A stretch of DNA of 40,659 bases from Thioalkalivibrio sp. (GCA_007116035.1 SKJG01000036.1:1-40659); one strand, 5' to 3'. Shown: positions 8,082 to 16,741, numbered from the stretch's first letter. Numbers and translations are program-made. Notes: generated by a model not told the origin, from the letters alone.

Positions 8082-8487
8082 GGCTTGGCCCCTTGCGCCC
8101 GGACGGCTTCTTTTTTTTCTCAGGGGTCGGAGACGGGTCGGCGGCGCCGGCGTCACCCTCTTCGGCCAACTCGCTACCCGGCTCGTTGCCGAACATCATG
8201 CCCTGGCCGTTCTCGCGGGCGAAAATGGCCAGCACGGCACCCACCGGAACGTGAACCTGCATCGGCCGGCCGGCAAAACGCGCCGAAAAGGTGATGGCCT
8301 CGTTGCCCATCTCCAGCCCCTGCACCGCTGCAGGCCCGATATTCAGCGTGATCTTTCCGTCCTGGACGAACTGCGTCGGCACCACGACCTCGGGTCGGGT
8401 GGCATCCACCAGCAAATGCGCCGTCAGCCCGTTATCGCTGATCCAGTCCAGCAGCGCACGCAGCAGATAAGGGCGCGAGGAGGTCAT
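8065..8487 (-). CDS. sspB: ClpXP adaptor SspB (stringent starvation protein B)
   Basis: Adaptor that binds ssrA-tagged peptides and hands them to ClpXP. 140 aa. Seen: N-terminal MTSSRPYLLRALLDWISDNGLTAHLLVD domain start, the conserved PTQFVQDGKITLNIGP strand region and FSARFAGRP, then a flexible acidic/Pro/Lys-rich linker, and the C-terminal SLKVVK, which corresponds to the ClpX-binding tail (LRVVK) of the E. coli protein. It follows sspA with a 4-base overlap (sspA ends at 8484), and lies last in the petABC-sspAB series. The linker's lysine codons make a run of eight T on the opposite strand. Confidence 0.96.
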   Translation of the reverse strand: MTSSRPYLLRALLDWISDNGLTAHLLVDATRPEVVVPTQFVQDGKITLNIGPAAVQGLEMGNEAITFSARFAGRPMQVHVPVGAVLAIFARENGQGMMFGNEPGSELAEEGDAGAADPSPTPEKKKKPSGRKGPSLKVVK

Positions 8488-9110
8488 TCACGAAGTTCCC
8501 GTTCCGCCTCGGTCAGGCTCAACTGGAAGGATTCCCGCCTGCAGACGCGGTCGGCGTAGGCCTGTATCGACTTCGGAAGTCCCTCGAGGGGAATGCCGGC
8601 GGAGGGCAGCCGCCACATCACCGGCGCGATCGCACTGTCGACGATGCTGAACTCGTCGCTCAGGAAGAATGGCTTCAGATCGAAGATCTCGGTGGCATTG
8701 AGCAGGCTCTCCCGTAGCATCTTGCGCGCCTTGGCCAGCCCAGACCCCGTCGACTGCGCGATCAGGTCCATCCCCGCGTACCAGTCGCGCTCCACGCGGT
8801 ACAACGCCAGCCGCGCCGCCGCGCGCGACACCGGGTCCACCGGCATCAGCGGCGGATGCGGGAAACGCTCGTCGAGGTACTCGGTGATCACGTGGGTTCC
8901 GTACAACGCGAGATCCCGATCCACCAGCGTCGGCACCTCGTTGTAGGGATTGAGATCGGAGAGGTCTTCCGGAAGATCGTCCGGGGACAGATTGACCACG
9001 TCGACGGCGATATCCTTCTCGGCCAGAATGATGCGGATACGATGGCAGCGCACGCAGTTGTGCGCGGAAAACAGGGTCATTACGGAACGTCGGTTGGCGA
9101 CGAGCGCCAT
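8484..9110 (-). CDS. sspA: Stringent starvation protein SspA, glutathione-transferase-like, RNA polymerase-associated
   Basis: GST-fold protein (208 aa) that in E. coli binds RNA polymerase and lowers H-NS under stress. Seen: MALVANRRSVMTLFSA start, LAEKDIAVDVVNLSPDD, DLNPYNEVPTLVDRDLALY, EYLDERFPHPPLMPVDPV and the C-terminal SLTEAERELRE, all close to the E. coli protein. The frame reaches 9146, but the ATG at 9110 matches the family N-terminus. Unlike E. coli SspA it has a Cys-x-x-Cys (Cys19, Cys22) at the position of the thioredoxin-fold active site. A small hairpin (9125-9142, CCCGCC/GGCGGG) lies just upstream, between petC and sspA. Confidence 0.96.
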   Translation of the reverse strand: MALVANRRSVMTLFSAHNCVRCHRIRIILAEKDIAVDVVNLSPDDLPEDLSDLNPYNEVPTLVDRDLALYGTHVITEYLDERFPHPPLMPVDPVSRAAARLALYRVERDWYAGMDLIAQSTGSGLAKARKMLRESLLNATEIFDLKPFFLSDEFSIVDSAIAPVMWRLPSAGIPLEGLPKSIQAYADRVCRRESFQLSLTEAERELRE

Positions 9111-9200
9111 GGCTTTCTCCCGATCCCGCCCTGATTGGCGGGGCAATGCGGTAGTGGGCGTACGGGCGGGTCCGAGGCAGACACCGCCCGACTGCGTGCC

Positions 9201-9944
9201 CTAGTGTACGTCTTTCCAGTATTCCTTTTTCAACAGGTAGGCCACCGCCAGAAAGACCAGCAGGAAGAGCATCACGTAAATGCCGATCCTCTGCCGATCG
9301 ACCTGCATGGGCTCGGCCACGTAGGAAAGGAAGGTGACTAGATCGCGAATGGCTCGATCATACTCCGGGCCGCTCATGCGGCCTGGGTCGACCACCTGCA
9401 GCCGGACCCCGCCATTGGCATCCGCGCGCTTCTCCTGCCAGCCCTGGAGTTCCCAGAGCGGGTGCGGCATGCCGACGTTCTCGAATACCGTGTTGTTCAC
9501 CCCCAGGGGCCGGGATTCGTCGACGTAGAAACTGCGCAGGAAGGTATAGAGCCAGTCCTCGCCCCGAACCCGGGCCACGAGCGTGAGGTCGGGAGGTTCG
9601 ATGCCAAAAGCCTCTTCACCATAGGCCGAGGTCATCGCATTGGTGATCAGAGAGCCGGGATTCACCAACTCGCCTTCCTCGTCGGTGGTGAAGATCATCG
9701 AGTGGATGACCTGGTTCTCGGTCAGCCCGAGGTCACGGCCCACGCGGTTGTAGCGCATGTACTGCGTGGAGTGGCATCCCATGCAGTAGTTGAAGTAAAG
9801 CCGGGCACCGCGCTGCAGCGAAGCCTGGTTGGTCACGTCAACCTTCACGCGATCCAACGGCACGGAGGGGCCGGCGGCCTGAAGCGAAACAGGGCCCAGG
9901 GCCAGCAGGGCCAGGGCAAGAATGGCAATCAGCGGGGGTTTCAT
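9201..9944 (-). CDS. petC: Cytochrome c1 of the cytochrome bc1 complex
   Basis: Membrane-anchored c-type cytochrome passing electrons from the Rieske protein to soluble or membrane cytochromes on the periplasmic side. 247 aa. Seen: signal peptide (about 1-23), haem-binding CMGCH (Cys54, Cys57, His58), the YMRYNRVGRDLGL block, a conserved P-rich region (GIEPPDLTLVARVRGEDW) with a downstream Met (VGMPHPLW) suited as sixth haem ligand, and one C-terminal anchor helix (IGIYVMLFLLVFLAVAYLL) with the usual Lys-rich end. The start overlaps petB by four bases; third gene of petABC. Confidence 0.97.
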   Translation of the reverse strand: MKPPLIAILALALLALGPVSLQAAGPSVPLDRVKVDVTNQASLQRGARLYFNYCMGCHSTQYMRYNRVGRDLGLTENQVIHSMIFTTDEEGELVNPGSLITNAMTSAYGEEAFGIEPPDLTLVARVRGEDWLYTFLRSFYVDESRPLGVNNTVFENVGMPHPLWELQGWQEKRADANGGVRLQVVDPGRMSGPEYDRAIRDLVTFLSYVAEPMQVDRQRIGIYVMLFLLVFLAVAYLLKKEYWKDVH

Positions 9945-11353
9945 CAGGCGGTCACCCTTTCCGGAACGGGACGGTCTCGACCCAGGTTGCGTACGAAGAC
10001 GGGCACGACCATGGTGGCGAACAGGTAGGCCGTCGGCAGCAGCCAGGCAGAGATCAACAGCTGGGCATTGGCCGGGTCGAACCGGGTGAAGTCGTAGAAG
10101 GTGTAGATCCCGACCAGCACCGCGAACGAGACGAGACTGAACACCGCGGACCGCTCCCTACTGTGGAACCAGAGCAGCCAGAAGAACAGGAAGTACATCA
10201 CCCCGAAGCGCAGCGTGAGTTCACCGTACAGCGTGGTAACTTGCTGCAGGCCCAGGTAGCCGAGGGTTACGAAGGTCACGACCAACACCGCGAGGTTCAG
10301 CTTGTGCGCGAACGAGCGGTAGCGGATGGACTTCACCGGATTCTGGTCCAGCCACGGCACGAAGAACAGAATGACCACGGCGGCTCCCATTGCAACCACA
10401 CCCAGGAACGGGTCCGGCACGGCACGCAGGATCGAGTAGAACGAAGTGAAGTACCAGACGGGCGGAATCAGATCGGGGGTGACCAGCGGATTCGCCGGAA
10501 TCATGTTCGCGGGCTTCAGGAACAGCCCGCCCATCTCCGGCGCGAAGAACACGACCGCGAAGAAGGCGATCAGGAAGACGCCCACACCCACCAGATCCTT
10601 CACGGTGTAGTAGGGGTGGAACCGAATGCCATCGCGAGGAATTCCATTCTCGTCCTTGTTCGCCTTGATCTCCACTCCGTCGGGGTTGTTGGAGCCCACC
10701 TCGTGCAGCGCGATGATGTGCGCGACGATCAGCAGCAGCAGCACCAGCGGAAGCGCGATCACATGCAGTGCGAAGAAGCGGGTCAGCGTCGCATCCGAAA
10801 GCAGGAAGTCGCCCCGGATCCAAGTGACGAGTTCGGGACCGATATAGGGGATGGTCGCGAACAGGTTCACGATGACCTGGGCGCCCCAGTAGGACATCTG
10901 GCCCCAGGGCAGCAGGTAGCCGGCGAAGGCTTCGGCCATCAGCACGATGTAGATCAGCACACCGAAGATCCAGATCAGCTCCCGCGGCTTTTTGTAGGAG
11001 CCGTAGAGCAGCGCCCGAAACATGTGCAGGTAGACGACGACGAAGAAGAAGGAGGCGCCCGTCGAGTGCATGTAGCGGATCAGCCAGCCCCACTCGACGT
11101 CGCGCATGATGTACTCCACCGACGCAAAGGCCAGCTCGGCGTCCGGCTTGAAGAACATCGTGAGGAAGATGCCGGTGACGATCTGGATCACCAGCACCAG
11201 CAGGGCGAGCGAGCCGAAGTAGTACCAGAAGTTGAAGTTCTTGGGTGCGTAGTATTGCGCGAGGTGCTCGTTCCAGAGCTGCGACAGGGGAAAGCGGGCG
11301 TCGACCCAGCCCAGCACGCCCCCCTGGATCTTGTCAGCGGTATGGCCAGCCAT
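9944..11353 (-). CDS. petB: Cytochrome b of the cytochrome bc1 complex
   Basis: Polytopic di-haem subunit holding the quinol oxidation (Qo) and quinone reduction (Qi) sites. 469 aa, longer than the usual 400-430 owing to extra hydrophobic C-terminal segments. Seen: haem ligands His96/His110 in helix B and His197/His212 in helix D; the SNNPDGVEIK loop; GGLFLKPANMIPANPLVTPDLIPP. The helix D histidines have 14 residues between them rather than the 13 of mitochondrial cytochrome b. The Qo motif reads P-V-W-Y (298-301), so the usual PEWY glutamate is a valine. Coupled to petA (start at petA stop 11353) and petC. Confidence 0.97.
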   Translation of the reverse strand: MAGHTADKIQGGVLGWVDARFPLSQLWNEHLAQYYAPKNFNFWYYFGSLALLVLVIQIVTGIFLTMFFKPDAELAFASVEYIMRDVEWGWLIRYMHSTGASFFFVVVYLHMFRALLYGSYKKPRELIWIFGVLIYIVLMAEAFAGYLLPWGQMSYWGAQVIVNLFATIPYIGPELVTWIRGDFLLSDATLTRFFALHVIALPLVLLLLIVAHIIALHEVGSNNPDGVEIKANKDENGIPRDGIRFHPYYTVKDLVGVGVFLIAFFAVVFFAPEMGGLFLKPANMIPANPLVTPDLIPPVWYFTSFYSILRAVPDPFLGVVAMGAAVVILFFVPWLDQNPVKSIRYRSFAHKLNLAVLVVTFVTLGYLGLQQVTTLYGELTLRFGVMYFLFFWLLWFHSRERSAVFSLVSFAVLVGIYTFYDFTRFDPANAQLLISAWLLPTAYLFATMVVPVFVRNLGRDRPVPERVTA

Positions 11354-11949
11354 TATGCGGTACCTCCCTCGGCATGCTCACCCACGACGATCACGTTATC
11401 GCTGAGGTAATGGTGCGGAGGCACCTCCAGGTTTAACGCGGCCGGCATGTTTCGATACACGCGGCCGGCCATGTCGAAGCGGGATCCGTGGCAGCCACAG
11501 AACCAGCCACCGGCCCAGTCGTCATCCAGCGCGCCGACCTCGGGGCGAAATGCCGGGGAACATCCCAAATGGGTGCAAAGGCCGATCAAAACCAGGATCT
11601 CCGGCTTGATCGAGCGGTACCGGTTCTGGGCATATTCGGGCTGCTGGGTGACCGCGTCGGAGTCGGGGTCACGGAGTCGGTCACGGATGCCGGGGAGAAG
11701 ATCCAGCATCTCGGGCGTGCGGCGCACCACCCAGACCGGACGGCCGCGCCAACTGACGCTGATGCGCTGTCCCGGCTCGATCTGGGATACGTTGACCTCA
11801 ACGGGAGCCCCTGCCGCCTGAGCGCGTGCGCTCGGTTGCAACGAGGCCACGAAGGGAACGGCAAGCGCCACCACCCCCGCACCACCGACCACCGTAGTCG
11901 CTGCCACCAGAAACCGGCGGCGACCTCGATCCACGCCTTGGTTTGCCAT
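11353..11949 (-). CDS. petA: Rieske iron-sulfur subunit of the cytochrome bc1 complex
   Basis: Periplasmic 2Fe-2S protein with an N-terminal anchor that carries electrons from quinol to cytochrome c1. 198 aa. Seen: twin-arginine-like start (RGRRRFLVAATT) followed by a hydrophobic helix used as uncleaved anchor; cluster ligands Cys125, His127, Cys151 and His154 in CTHLGC and CGCHGSRFD, with Cys130 and Cys153 placed to form the usual disulfide. First gene of petABC. A candidate promoter lies about 130 bp upstream at 12076-12104. Confidence 0.97.
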   Translation of the reverse strand: MANQGVDRGRRRFLVAATTVVGGAGVVALAVPFVASLQPSARAQAAGAPVEVNVSQIEPGQRISVSWRGRPVWVVRRTPEMLDLLPGIRDRLRDPDSDAVTQQPEYAQNRYRSIKPEILVLIGLCTHLGCSPAFRPEVGALDDDWAGGWFCGCHGSRFDMAGRVYRNMPAALNLEVPPHHYLSDNVIVVGEHAEGGTA

Positions 11950-12254
11950 CTTCGCTCTCTCCAGCTGCTGTATCGCTATTCGTTCACGGCGGCGGCTGCG
12001 GGGCGTGGGCCGGCAGTCCCGGCGGTGAGTCCTGCACGCCGCCGTGGCACCCTCTCGGGGGCGGTAGAATCCAATAGAATTCCCTAAAACGCTAATGGGG
12101 TCAACCGGGGAAAATGTCAGGGCTCACCGCAAAAGGATGCCCCGGATCGGACCGCACTGCGTTCCGCGCGGGACCACCGGCCCATGATCACGCGAACCGG
12201 GCAGGACCTGCGCGTCCCGTTATGACCGTCGTTCCAGCCTTGGGTTCGGCCACC
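11950..12254. other. Intergenic region between petA and the Nif3-like gene (305 bp)
   Basis: No credible gene. Open frames here lack support and run antisense into the Nif3-like gene. The only structure noted is a candidate minus-strand promoter at 12076-12104. No convincing terminator for the Nif3-like gene was seen. Confidence 0.6.
12076..12104 (-). promoter_or_regulatory. Candidate promoter of petABC-sspAB
   Basis: On the minus strand TTGACC (12099-12104) and AATTCT (12076-12081) are 17 bp apart, in an unusually AT-rich patch for this window. The -35 box is good, the -10 box weak. It would give a leader of about 120 nt before petA. Confidence 0.4.
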
Positions 12255-13013
12255 TCAGGCGGGGTTGGGGATATCGATGAAACGGTGCTTCAGGCCGAAG
12301 CGCTCGGCGCACCAGTCGCCGAGCGCCTGCGGACCGTAACGCTCGGTGGCGTGGTGCCCGGCCGCGAAATAATGGACGCCCATCTCGCGTGCCTCGTGCG
12401 TCGTCTGTTCCGAGATCTCACCGCTGATGAAGGCATCCACTCCCCGGGCCGCCGCGGCCGCAAGCATCGATTGCGCGCCGCCCGTGCACCAGGCCAGGCG
12501 CCGCACCGGATGCGAGCCCCCGGATATCCACAGAGGCTCGCGCCCCAGGGCTGCGGCGATCGCGTCCGCGAGTTCCCGGCCGCTCCGCGCCTCCGGCAGC
12601 CGCCCGATCAGGCCCACGCCATCCTCGCGCAACGTTCCATCGACGATCAGGCCGAGCCGCTGCCCCAGCTGCGCGTTGTTGCCCAGGCGGGGATGGGCGT
12701 CCAGGGGGAGATGGTAGGCAACGAGGTTGATCTCGTGTTGCAACAGGGCCTGCAGTCGCTGGCGCTTCATCCCGGTGATCGGCTGCGGCTCACCGCGCCA
12801 GAAGTACCCGTGATGAACCAGGAGCAGGTCCGCGTCCCATTCGATCGCCGCCGTGATGAGCGCGTGGGACGCGGTCACGCCGCTGACCAGTCGGGCAATC
12901 TCGGAGCCCCCCTCGACCTGCAGGCCATTCGGGCAGTAATCCTGGAACCGCCCCGGTTCCAGTTCCTGGTCCAGGGCCTGGAGCAGGGTGTCGCGGTCGA
13001 CGCTGGCCGGCAT
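12255..13013 (-). CDS. Nif3-like dinuclear metal-centre protein (YbgI family)
   Basis: Nif3/DUF34 family, 252 aa; a ring-forming protein with a two-metal site whose physiological role remains unclear (a GTP cyclohydrolase I-like activity has been proposed for some members). Seen: the DYCPNGLQVEG start block, LLLVHHGYFW with the metal-binding His67-His68, a distal conserved AGHHATERYGPQALG segment with two more His and Glu, and DAFISGEISEQT. It is divergent from the degS/algW-type gene with 88 bp between starts. In other gammaproteobacteria this gene is also found beside algW. Confidence 0.93.
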   Translation of the reverse strand: MPASVDRDTLLQALDQELEPGRFQDYCPNGLQVEGGSEIARLVSGVTASHALITAAIEWDADLLLVHHGYFWRGEPQPITGMKRQRLQALLQHEINLVAYHLPLDAHPRLGNNAQLGQRLGLIVDGTLREDGVGLIGRLPEARSGRELADAIAAALGREPLWISGGSHPVRRLAWCTGGAQSMLAAAAARGVDAFISGEISEQTTHEAREMGVHYFAAGHHATERYGPQALGDWCAERFGLKHRFIDIPNPA

Positions 13014-13087
13014 GAGGAACCTCCCGGGTCAGGGATACCCCTTGGCCCTTTACGGCGCGGGGCATGGGCAAAAAGCTGAACGGCAAT

Positions 13088-13095
13088 GGTATATT
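13088..13095 (+). promoter_or_regulatory. Extended -10 promoter of the DegS/AlgW-type gene; transcript may be leaderless
   Basis: TGG followed by TATATT (13090-13095) fits an extended -10 element; no good -35 is present. The expected transcription start, about 7 bases after the -10 box, coincides with the ATG at 13102. No Shine-Dalgarno sequence precedes that ATG, consistent with a leaderless message. Confidence 0.5.
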
Positions 13096-13101
13096 AGCGT
13101 C

Positions 13102-14235
13102 ATGGTGAAGCTTTCGCGTTTCCTTCTGCAAGCGGCGCTGGCCGGTATCGCGGTGGCCGTGATCGTCGCGCTGTTCTTCCCCGGCCTGCTCGACCAGGAG
13201 CGCAACGGTGCCGGGGCGATCCCGCACGCAAGCGAGCCGGCGACGGGCATTCAGGGGCCGGTATCGTACGCATCGGGTGTGGCGCGTGCCGCGCCAGCCG
13301 TGGTCAACATCACGACGTCGCGTATCGTCGAGGTCCCGCACCCGCTGGCAGGCGAGCAGGTTCCGCCCGGCTTCTTTCACGAGCCCCCTCACTCGCCGGC
13401 GGATCGTGAACAGGCGAGCCTCGGTTCCGGCGTGATCATGACCTCGGCGGGTCACGTCCTGACCAACCATCACGTGATCGAGAAGGCCGAGGCCATCGCC
13501 GTGGTGCTCGCCAACGGCGACGCGCACCCGGCGGAAATCATCGGCATCGATCCGGATACCGATCTCGCGGTGCTGCGCATCGTCGCTCCCGGCGTGACCG
13601 CGGCCAGCATCGGACGCTCCCGGGACCTGAGGGTGGGCGACGTCGTACTCGCGATCGGCAACCCGTTCGGCGTGGGGCAGACGGTCACCCAGGGCATCGT
13701 CAGCGCCACCGGGCGTACCGAACTCGGGATCAATCTCTTCGAGGACTTCATCCAGACCGACGCTGCGATCAATCCGGGCAACTCGGGCGGAGCGCTGATC
13801 AACGCGCTCGGGGAACTGGTCGGGATCAATACGGCGATCTTCACCCGGTCGGGCGGCTCGCACGGCATCGGCTTCGCGATCCCCGTCGATCTGGCCCGCG
13901 ACGTGATGAACGAGATCATCGAGCACGGGCGCGTGGCACGCGGTTGGCTTGGCATCGAGGTCCAGGCGCTGGATCGGGCACTGGCAGAATCCTTCGGCAT
14001 GGACCATACCCGCGGCGTCCTGATCGCCGGCATACTGAGGGACGGGCCGGCGGCGCGGGCGGGCCTGCAACCGGGTGACGTGGTCGTACGACTGGACGGT
14101 CAGCAGGTCGACAATACCCGTGGTGCCCTGAACATCATCGCCCGCAAGCGCCCCGGCCACGACATCGCGATCGATGCCCGGCGTGACGGCGAACTGATCC
14201 ACCTCGAGGCCACCGTCGACATCCGTCCGATCTGA
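13102..14235 (+). CDS. degS: Periplasmic serine protease of the DegS/AlgW type
   Basis: Inner-membrane-anchored S1C protease (377 aa) that in E. coli (DegS) and Pseudomonas (AlgW) senses unfolded outer-membrane proteins and starts cleavage of the anti-sigma factor RseA/MucA. Seen: N-terminal anchor helix (about 8-27), trypsin-like domain with His124, Asp154 and Ser228 (in NPGNSGGA; spacing matches DegS), then one PDZ domain from about residue 275. A single PDZ and an uncleaved anchor separate it from DegP/DegQ. Its place beside hisC-hisD-hisG-murA is the same as algW in Pseudomonas. No SD precedes the ATG; longer in-frame starts (12988) would overlap the Nif3-like gene. Confidence 0.92.
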   Translation: MVKLSRFLLQAALAGIAVAVIVALFFPGLLDQERNGAGAIPHASEPATGIQGPVSYASGVARAAPAVVNITTSRIVEVPHPLAGEQVPPGFFHEPPHSPADREQASLGSGVIMTSAGHVLTNHHVIEKAEAIAVVLANGDAHPAEIIGIDPDTDLAVLRIVAPGVTAASIGRSRDLRVGDVVLAIGNPFGVGQTVTQGIVSATGRTELGINLFEDFIQTDAAINPGNSGGALINALGELVGINTAIFTRSGGSHGIGFAIPVDLARDVMNEIIEHGRVARGWLGIEVQALDRALAESFGMDHTRGVLIAGILRDGPAARAGLQPGDVVVRLDGQQVDNTRGALNIIARKRPGHDIAIDARRDGELIHLEATVDIRPI

Positions 14236-14236
14236 A

Positions 14237-14254
14237 CGGCAACGCGCGTTGCCG
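14237..14254. terminator. Perfect palindrome between convergent degS and hisC
   Basis: CGGCAACGCGCGTTGCCG is an 18-base perfect inverted repeat placed 2 bases after the degS stop and 22 bases from the hisC stop. It can form a 7-bp stem with a GCGC loop on either strand. There is no T run, so a role as bidirectional transcription stop is only suggested by position. Confidence 0.35.
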
Positions 14255-14275
14255 CGTCGATCAGGAACGCCAGGT

Positions 14276-15355
14276 TCAGGAACGCAGTGCCTCCGTCAGG
14301 GCCGCCAGGAAGGCACGGTTCTCCTCCGGCGTTCCCACCGTCACGCGCAGGTGATCCGTCAATACTCCCCCCGCACGCCCGACATCCTTGATCAGGATGC
14401 CGGAGCCCCGCAGGAACTCGAACACCGGATGGCCCCGGCCGCTCGCAAGCTCGAACAGGATGAAATTGGCGTTGCTAGGGATCACGCGGCGCACCCCGGG
14501 CAAAGCGTCCAGCACCGCTGAGACCCGGGCGCGCTGCTCACGCAGAATAGACGCCTGTTCATCGAGCAACTCCGAATGGGCCAGCGCGAACGATACCGAG
14601 CGCTGGGTCAGCGCGTTGATGTTATAGGGCAGGCGCAGGCGGTCGAGCGCATCGGTCCATTCCAGCGTCGCCGCCAGGTAGCCCAGCCTGAGCCCCGCCA
14701 ACCCCAGCTTCGACATCGTGCGCATCACCATCAGGCCGGACGCGCCACCGACCCGGGACAGGAAGCTGTGGCTGGAGAAGGGAGCGTAGGCCTCGTCGAT
14801 CACGGTGAGCCCCGGATTGGCGGCGACCACTTCCGCCACCAGCCCGGGGTCGTAGAGACGCCCCGTCGGATTGTTCGGGTAGGCGAGAAAGACCAGCGCG
14901 GGACGATGCTCCTCCAGGGCCCGCAGCAGAGCCGGCCCGTCGAGATCGAAATCGGCCTTCAGCGGCACCCCGACGAAGGGGGCACCCGCGGCCCTGGCCA
15001 GGATCTCGTACATCACGAAGGTCGGAACCGGGGACAGCACCGGGCGGCCGCTGGCCTGCACGGCGCTGATCAGTATCTGGATCAGTTCATCCGAGCCGTT
15101 TCCGAGCAGACAGCCGGCCGCCTCCGGTACCCGGTGCACGGCCCGGATTGCGACGGTCACCGCGTGCGCGCCCGCGTCCGGGTAACGGTTCAGCTCGACG
15201 CCGCTCAGAGCCTCGAGCCAGGCCATCCGAAGTTCGCCCGGCCAGGCGTAGGGGTTTTCCATCGCGTCGAGCTTGATCATGCCCGCGGACTCGGCCACCG
15301 CGTAGGCGGGTTGCGCCAGGACCTCCCGGCGCATCAGGTCGGCCGGACGGGTCAT
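14276..15355 (-). CDS. hisC: Histidinol-phosphate aminotransferase HisC
   Basis: PLP enzyme of histidine synthesis that converts imidazole-acetol phosphate to histidinol phosphate. 359 aa, fold type I. Seen: MIKLDAMENPYAWP start block, NGSDELIQ, YPNNPTGR, VIDEAYAPF and the Schiff-base lysine in TMSKLGLAGLRLGY (Lys216). It lies 30 bases after hisD and is the last gene of the mlaF-to-hisC run. Convergent with degS. Confidence 0.97.
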   Translation of the reverse strand: MTRPADLMRREVLAQPAYAVAESAGMIKLDAMENPYAWPGELRMAWLEALSGVELNRYPDAGAHAVTVAIRAVHRVPEAAGCLLGNGSDELIQILISAVQASGRPVLSPVPTFVMYEILARAAGAPFVGVPLKADFDLDGPALLRALEEHRPALVFLAYPNNPTGRLYDPGLVAEVVAANPGLTVIDEAYAPFSSHSFLSRVGGASGLMVMRTMSKLGLAGLRLGYLAATLEWTDALDRLRLPYNINALTQRSVSFALAHSELLDEQASILREQRARVSAVLDALPGVRRVIPSNANFILFELASGRGHPVFEFLRGSGILIKDVGRAGGVLTDHLRVTVGTPEENRAFLAALTEALRS

Positions 15356-15385
15356 GCCCGGACTCGCCCGGCTTCACTGCACACT

Positions 15386-16687
15386 CTATTCACCGCGCAT
15401 CTCGGCGGATCGGGCATGCGCCACGAGGCCCTCCCCGCGCGCCAGCACGGAAGCGGTCCGCCCCAGCGCGGCGGCGCCCTCGGGCGAGCACTGAATGATG
15501 CTGGACCGTTTCTGGAAGTCATAGACGCCCAGCGGCGAGGAGAACCGGGCCGTGCGCGAGGTCGGCAGCACATGGTTCGGCCCGGCGCAGTAATCGCCGA
15601 CCGCCTCCGAGGTGTAGCGACCCATGAAGATCGCGCCGGCGTGGCGCAGTCCGGCCTCCAGCAACGCCTGGGGATCCGCCACCGAGAGTTCCAGATGCTC
15701 CGGCGCAATATGGTTCGCCACGCGCACCGCCTCGTCGAGATCGCGGACCCGCACCAGGGCGCCGCGATGAGCCAGGCTGGTGCGGATGATCTCCGCACGG
15801 GGCATCTCCTCGAGCAGCTGATGCATCGACTGCGCCACGCGGTCCAGGAACCCGGCGTCGGGCGACAGCAGGATCGACTGGGCCTGTTCGTCGTGTTCGG
15901 CCTGCGAGAACAGGTCGGCGGCGATCCAGTCGGGGTCGGTCTCCCCGTCGCAGATCACCAGAATCTCCGAAGGCCCGGCGATCATGTCGATGCCGACCGT
16001 GCCGAAGACCTCGCGTTTGGCCGCAGCCACGAAGATGTTGCCCGGACCCACGATCTTGTCCACCGCGGGGATACTCTCGGTGCCGTAGGCCAGCGCGGCA
16101 ACGGCCTGTGCTCCACCCACGGTGAAAACCCGGTCGACGCCGGCGATCGCCGCAGCAGCCAGCACCAGGTCGTTCAGTTCACCCGCCGGCGCCGGCACCA
16201 CCATCACCAGCAGCGGCACTCCGGCGACCTTGGCAGGAATCGCGTTCATCAGCACCGACGACGGATAGGCTGCCTTGCCCCCGGGAACGTAGAGCCCGAC
16301 CGAGTCCAGCGGCGTGACCCGCTGCCCCAGCACGGTGCCGTCAGGGTCCTCGATCTGCCAGTCCTCCATCCGCTGGCGCTCCGCGTAGCGCCGGATGCGC
16401 TCCGCCGCCAGCTCCAGCGCCTCGCGCTGCGCCTCCGGGATGCGTTCGAGCGCTGCCCGAAGCCGGTCGGCAGGGACCTCGAGCTCCACCGCACTGCCCA
16501 GCCGCAGTCGGTCGAACCGCTCGGTGTAGCGCAATACCGCCGCATCACCCTCATCACGCACCGCGACAAGGATCTCGTCGACAATGGCGCGCACACCGTG
16601 GTCGGCCACCGACTCCCAATGCAGGAGTTGGTCCAGATCCTTCCAGAAATTCCCGTGTTGGCTGTCCAGCCGCCGTATCTCAGGCAT
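15386..16687 (-). CDS. hisD: Histidinol dehydrogenase HisD
   Basis: Zinc enzyme that oxidises L-histidinol to L-histidine in two NAD-dependent steps. 433 aa (E. coli 434). Seen: [20 protein letters not shown], the NAD-site [36 protein letters not shown], the catalytic Glu-His pair in [11 protein letters not shown], and GPNHVLPTS. It starts 54 bases downstream of the aroG-like gene. Elsewhere hisD usually follows hisG directly. Confidence 0.98.
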   Translation of the reverse strand: MPEIRRLDSQHGNFWKDLDQLLHWESVADHGVRAIVDEILVAVRDEGDAAVLRYTERFDRLRLGSAVELEVPADRLRAALERIPEAQREALELAAERIRRYAERQRMEDWQIEDPDGTVLGQRVTPLDSVGLYVPGGKAAYPSSVLMNAIPAKVAGVPLLVMVVPAPAGELNDLVLAAAAIAGVDRVFTVGGAQAVAALAYGTESIPAVDKIVGPGNIFVAAAKREVFGTVGIDMIAGPSEILVICDGETDPDWIAADLFSQAEHDEQAQSILLSPDAGFLDRVAQSMHQLLEEMPRAEIIRTSLAHRGALVRVRDLDEAVRVANHIAPEHLELSVADPQALLEAGLRHAGAIFMGRYTSEAVGDYCAGPNHVLPTSRTARFSSPLGVYDFQKRSSIIQCSPEGAAALGRTASVLARGEGLVAHARSAEMRGE

Positions 16688-16741
16688 CTATGCACACTCC
16701 CATCGCAATCCTCCGGACGGGCCTGACCCGCCCGGACAACC

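Noticed and set aside
13014-13101. Longer start of the DegS/AlgW-type protease at 12988
   Set aside because: It would add 38 residues without protein character, overlap the divergent Nif3-like start and displace the anchor helix from the N-terminus.
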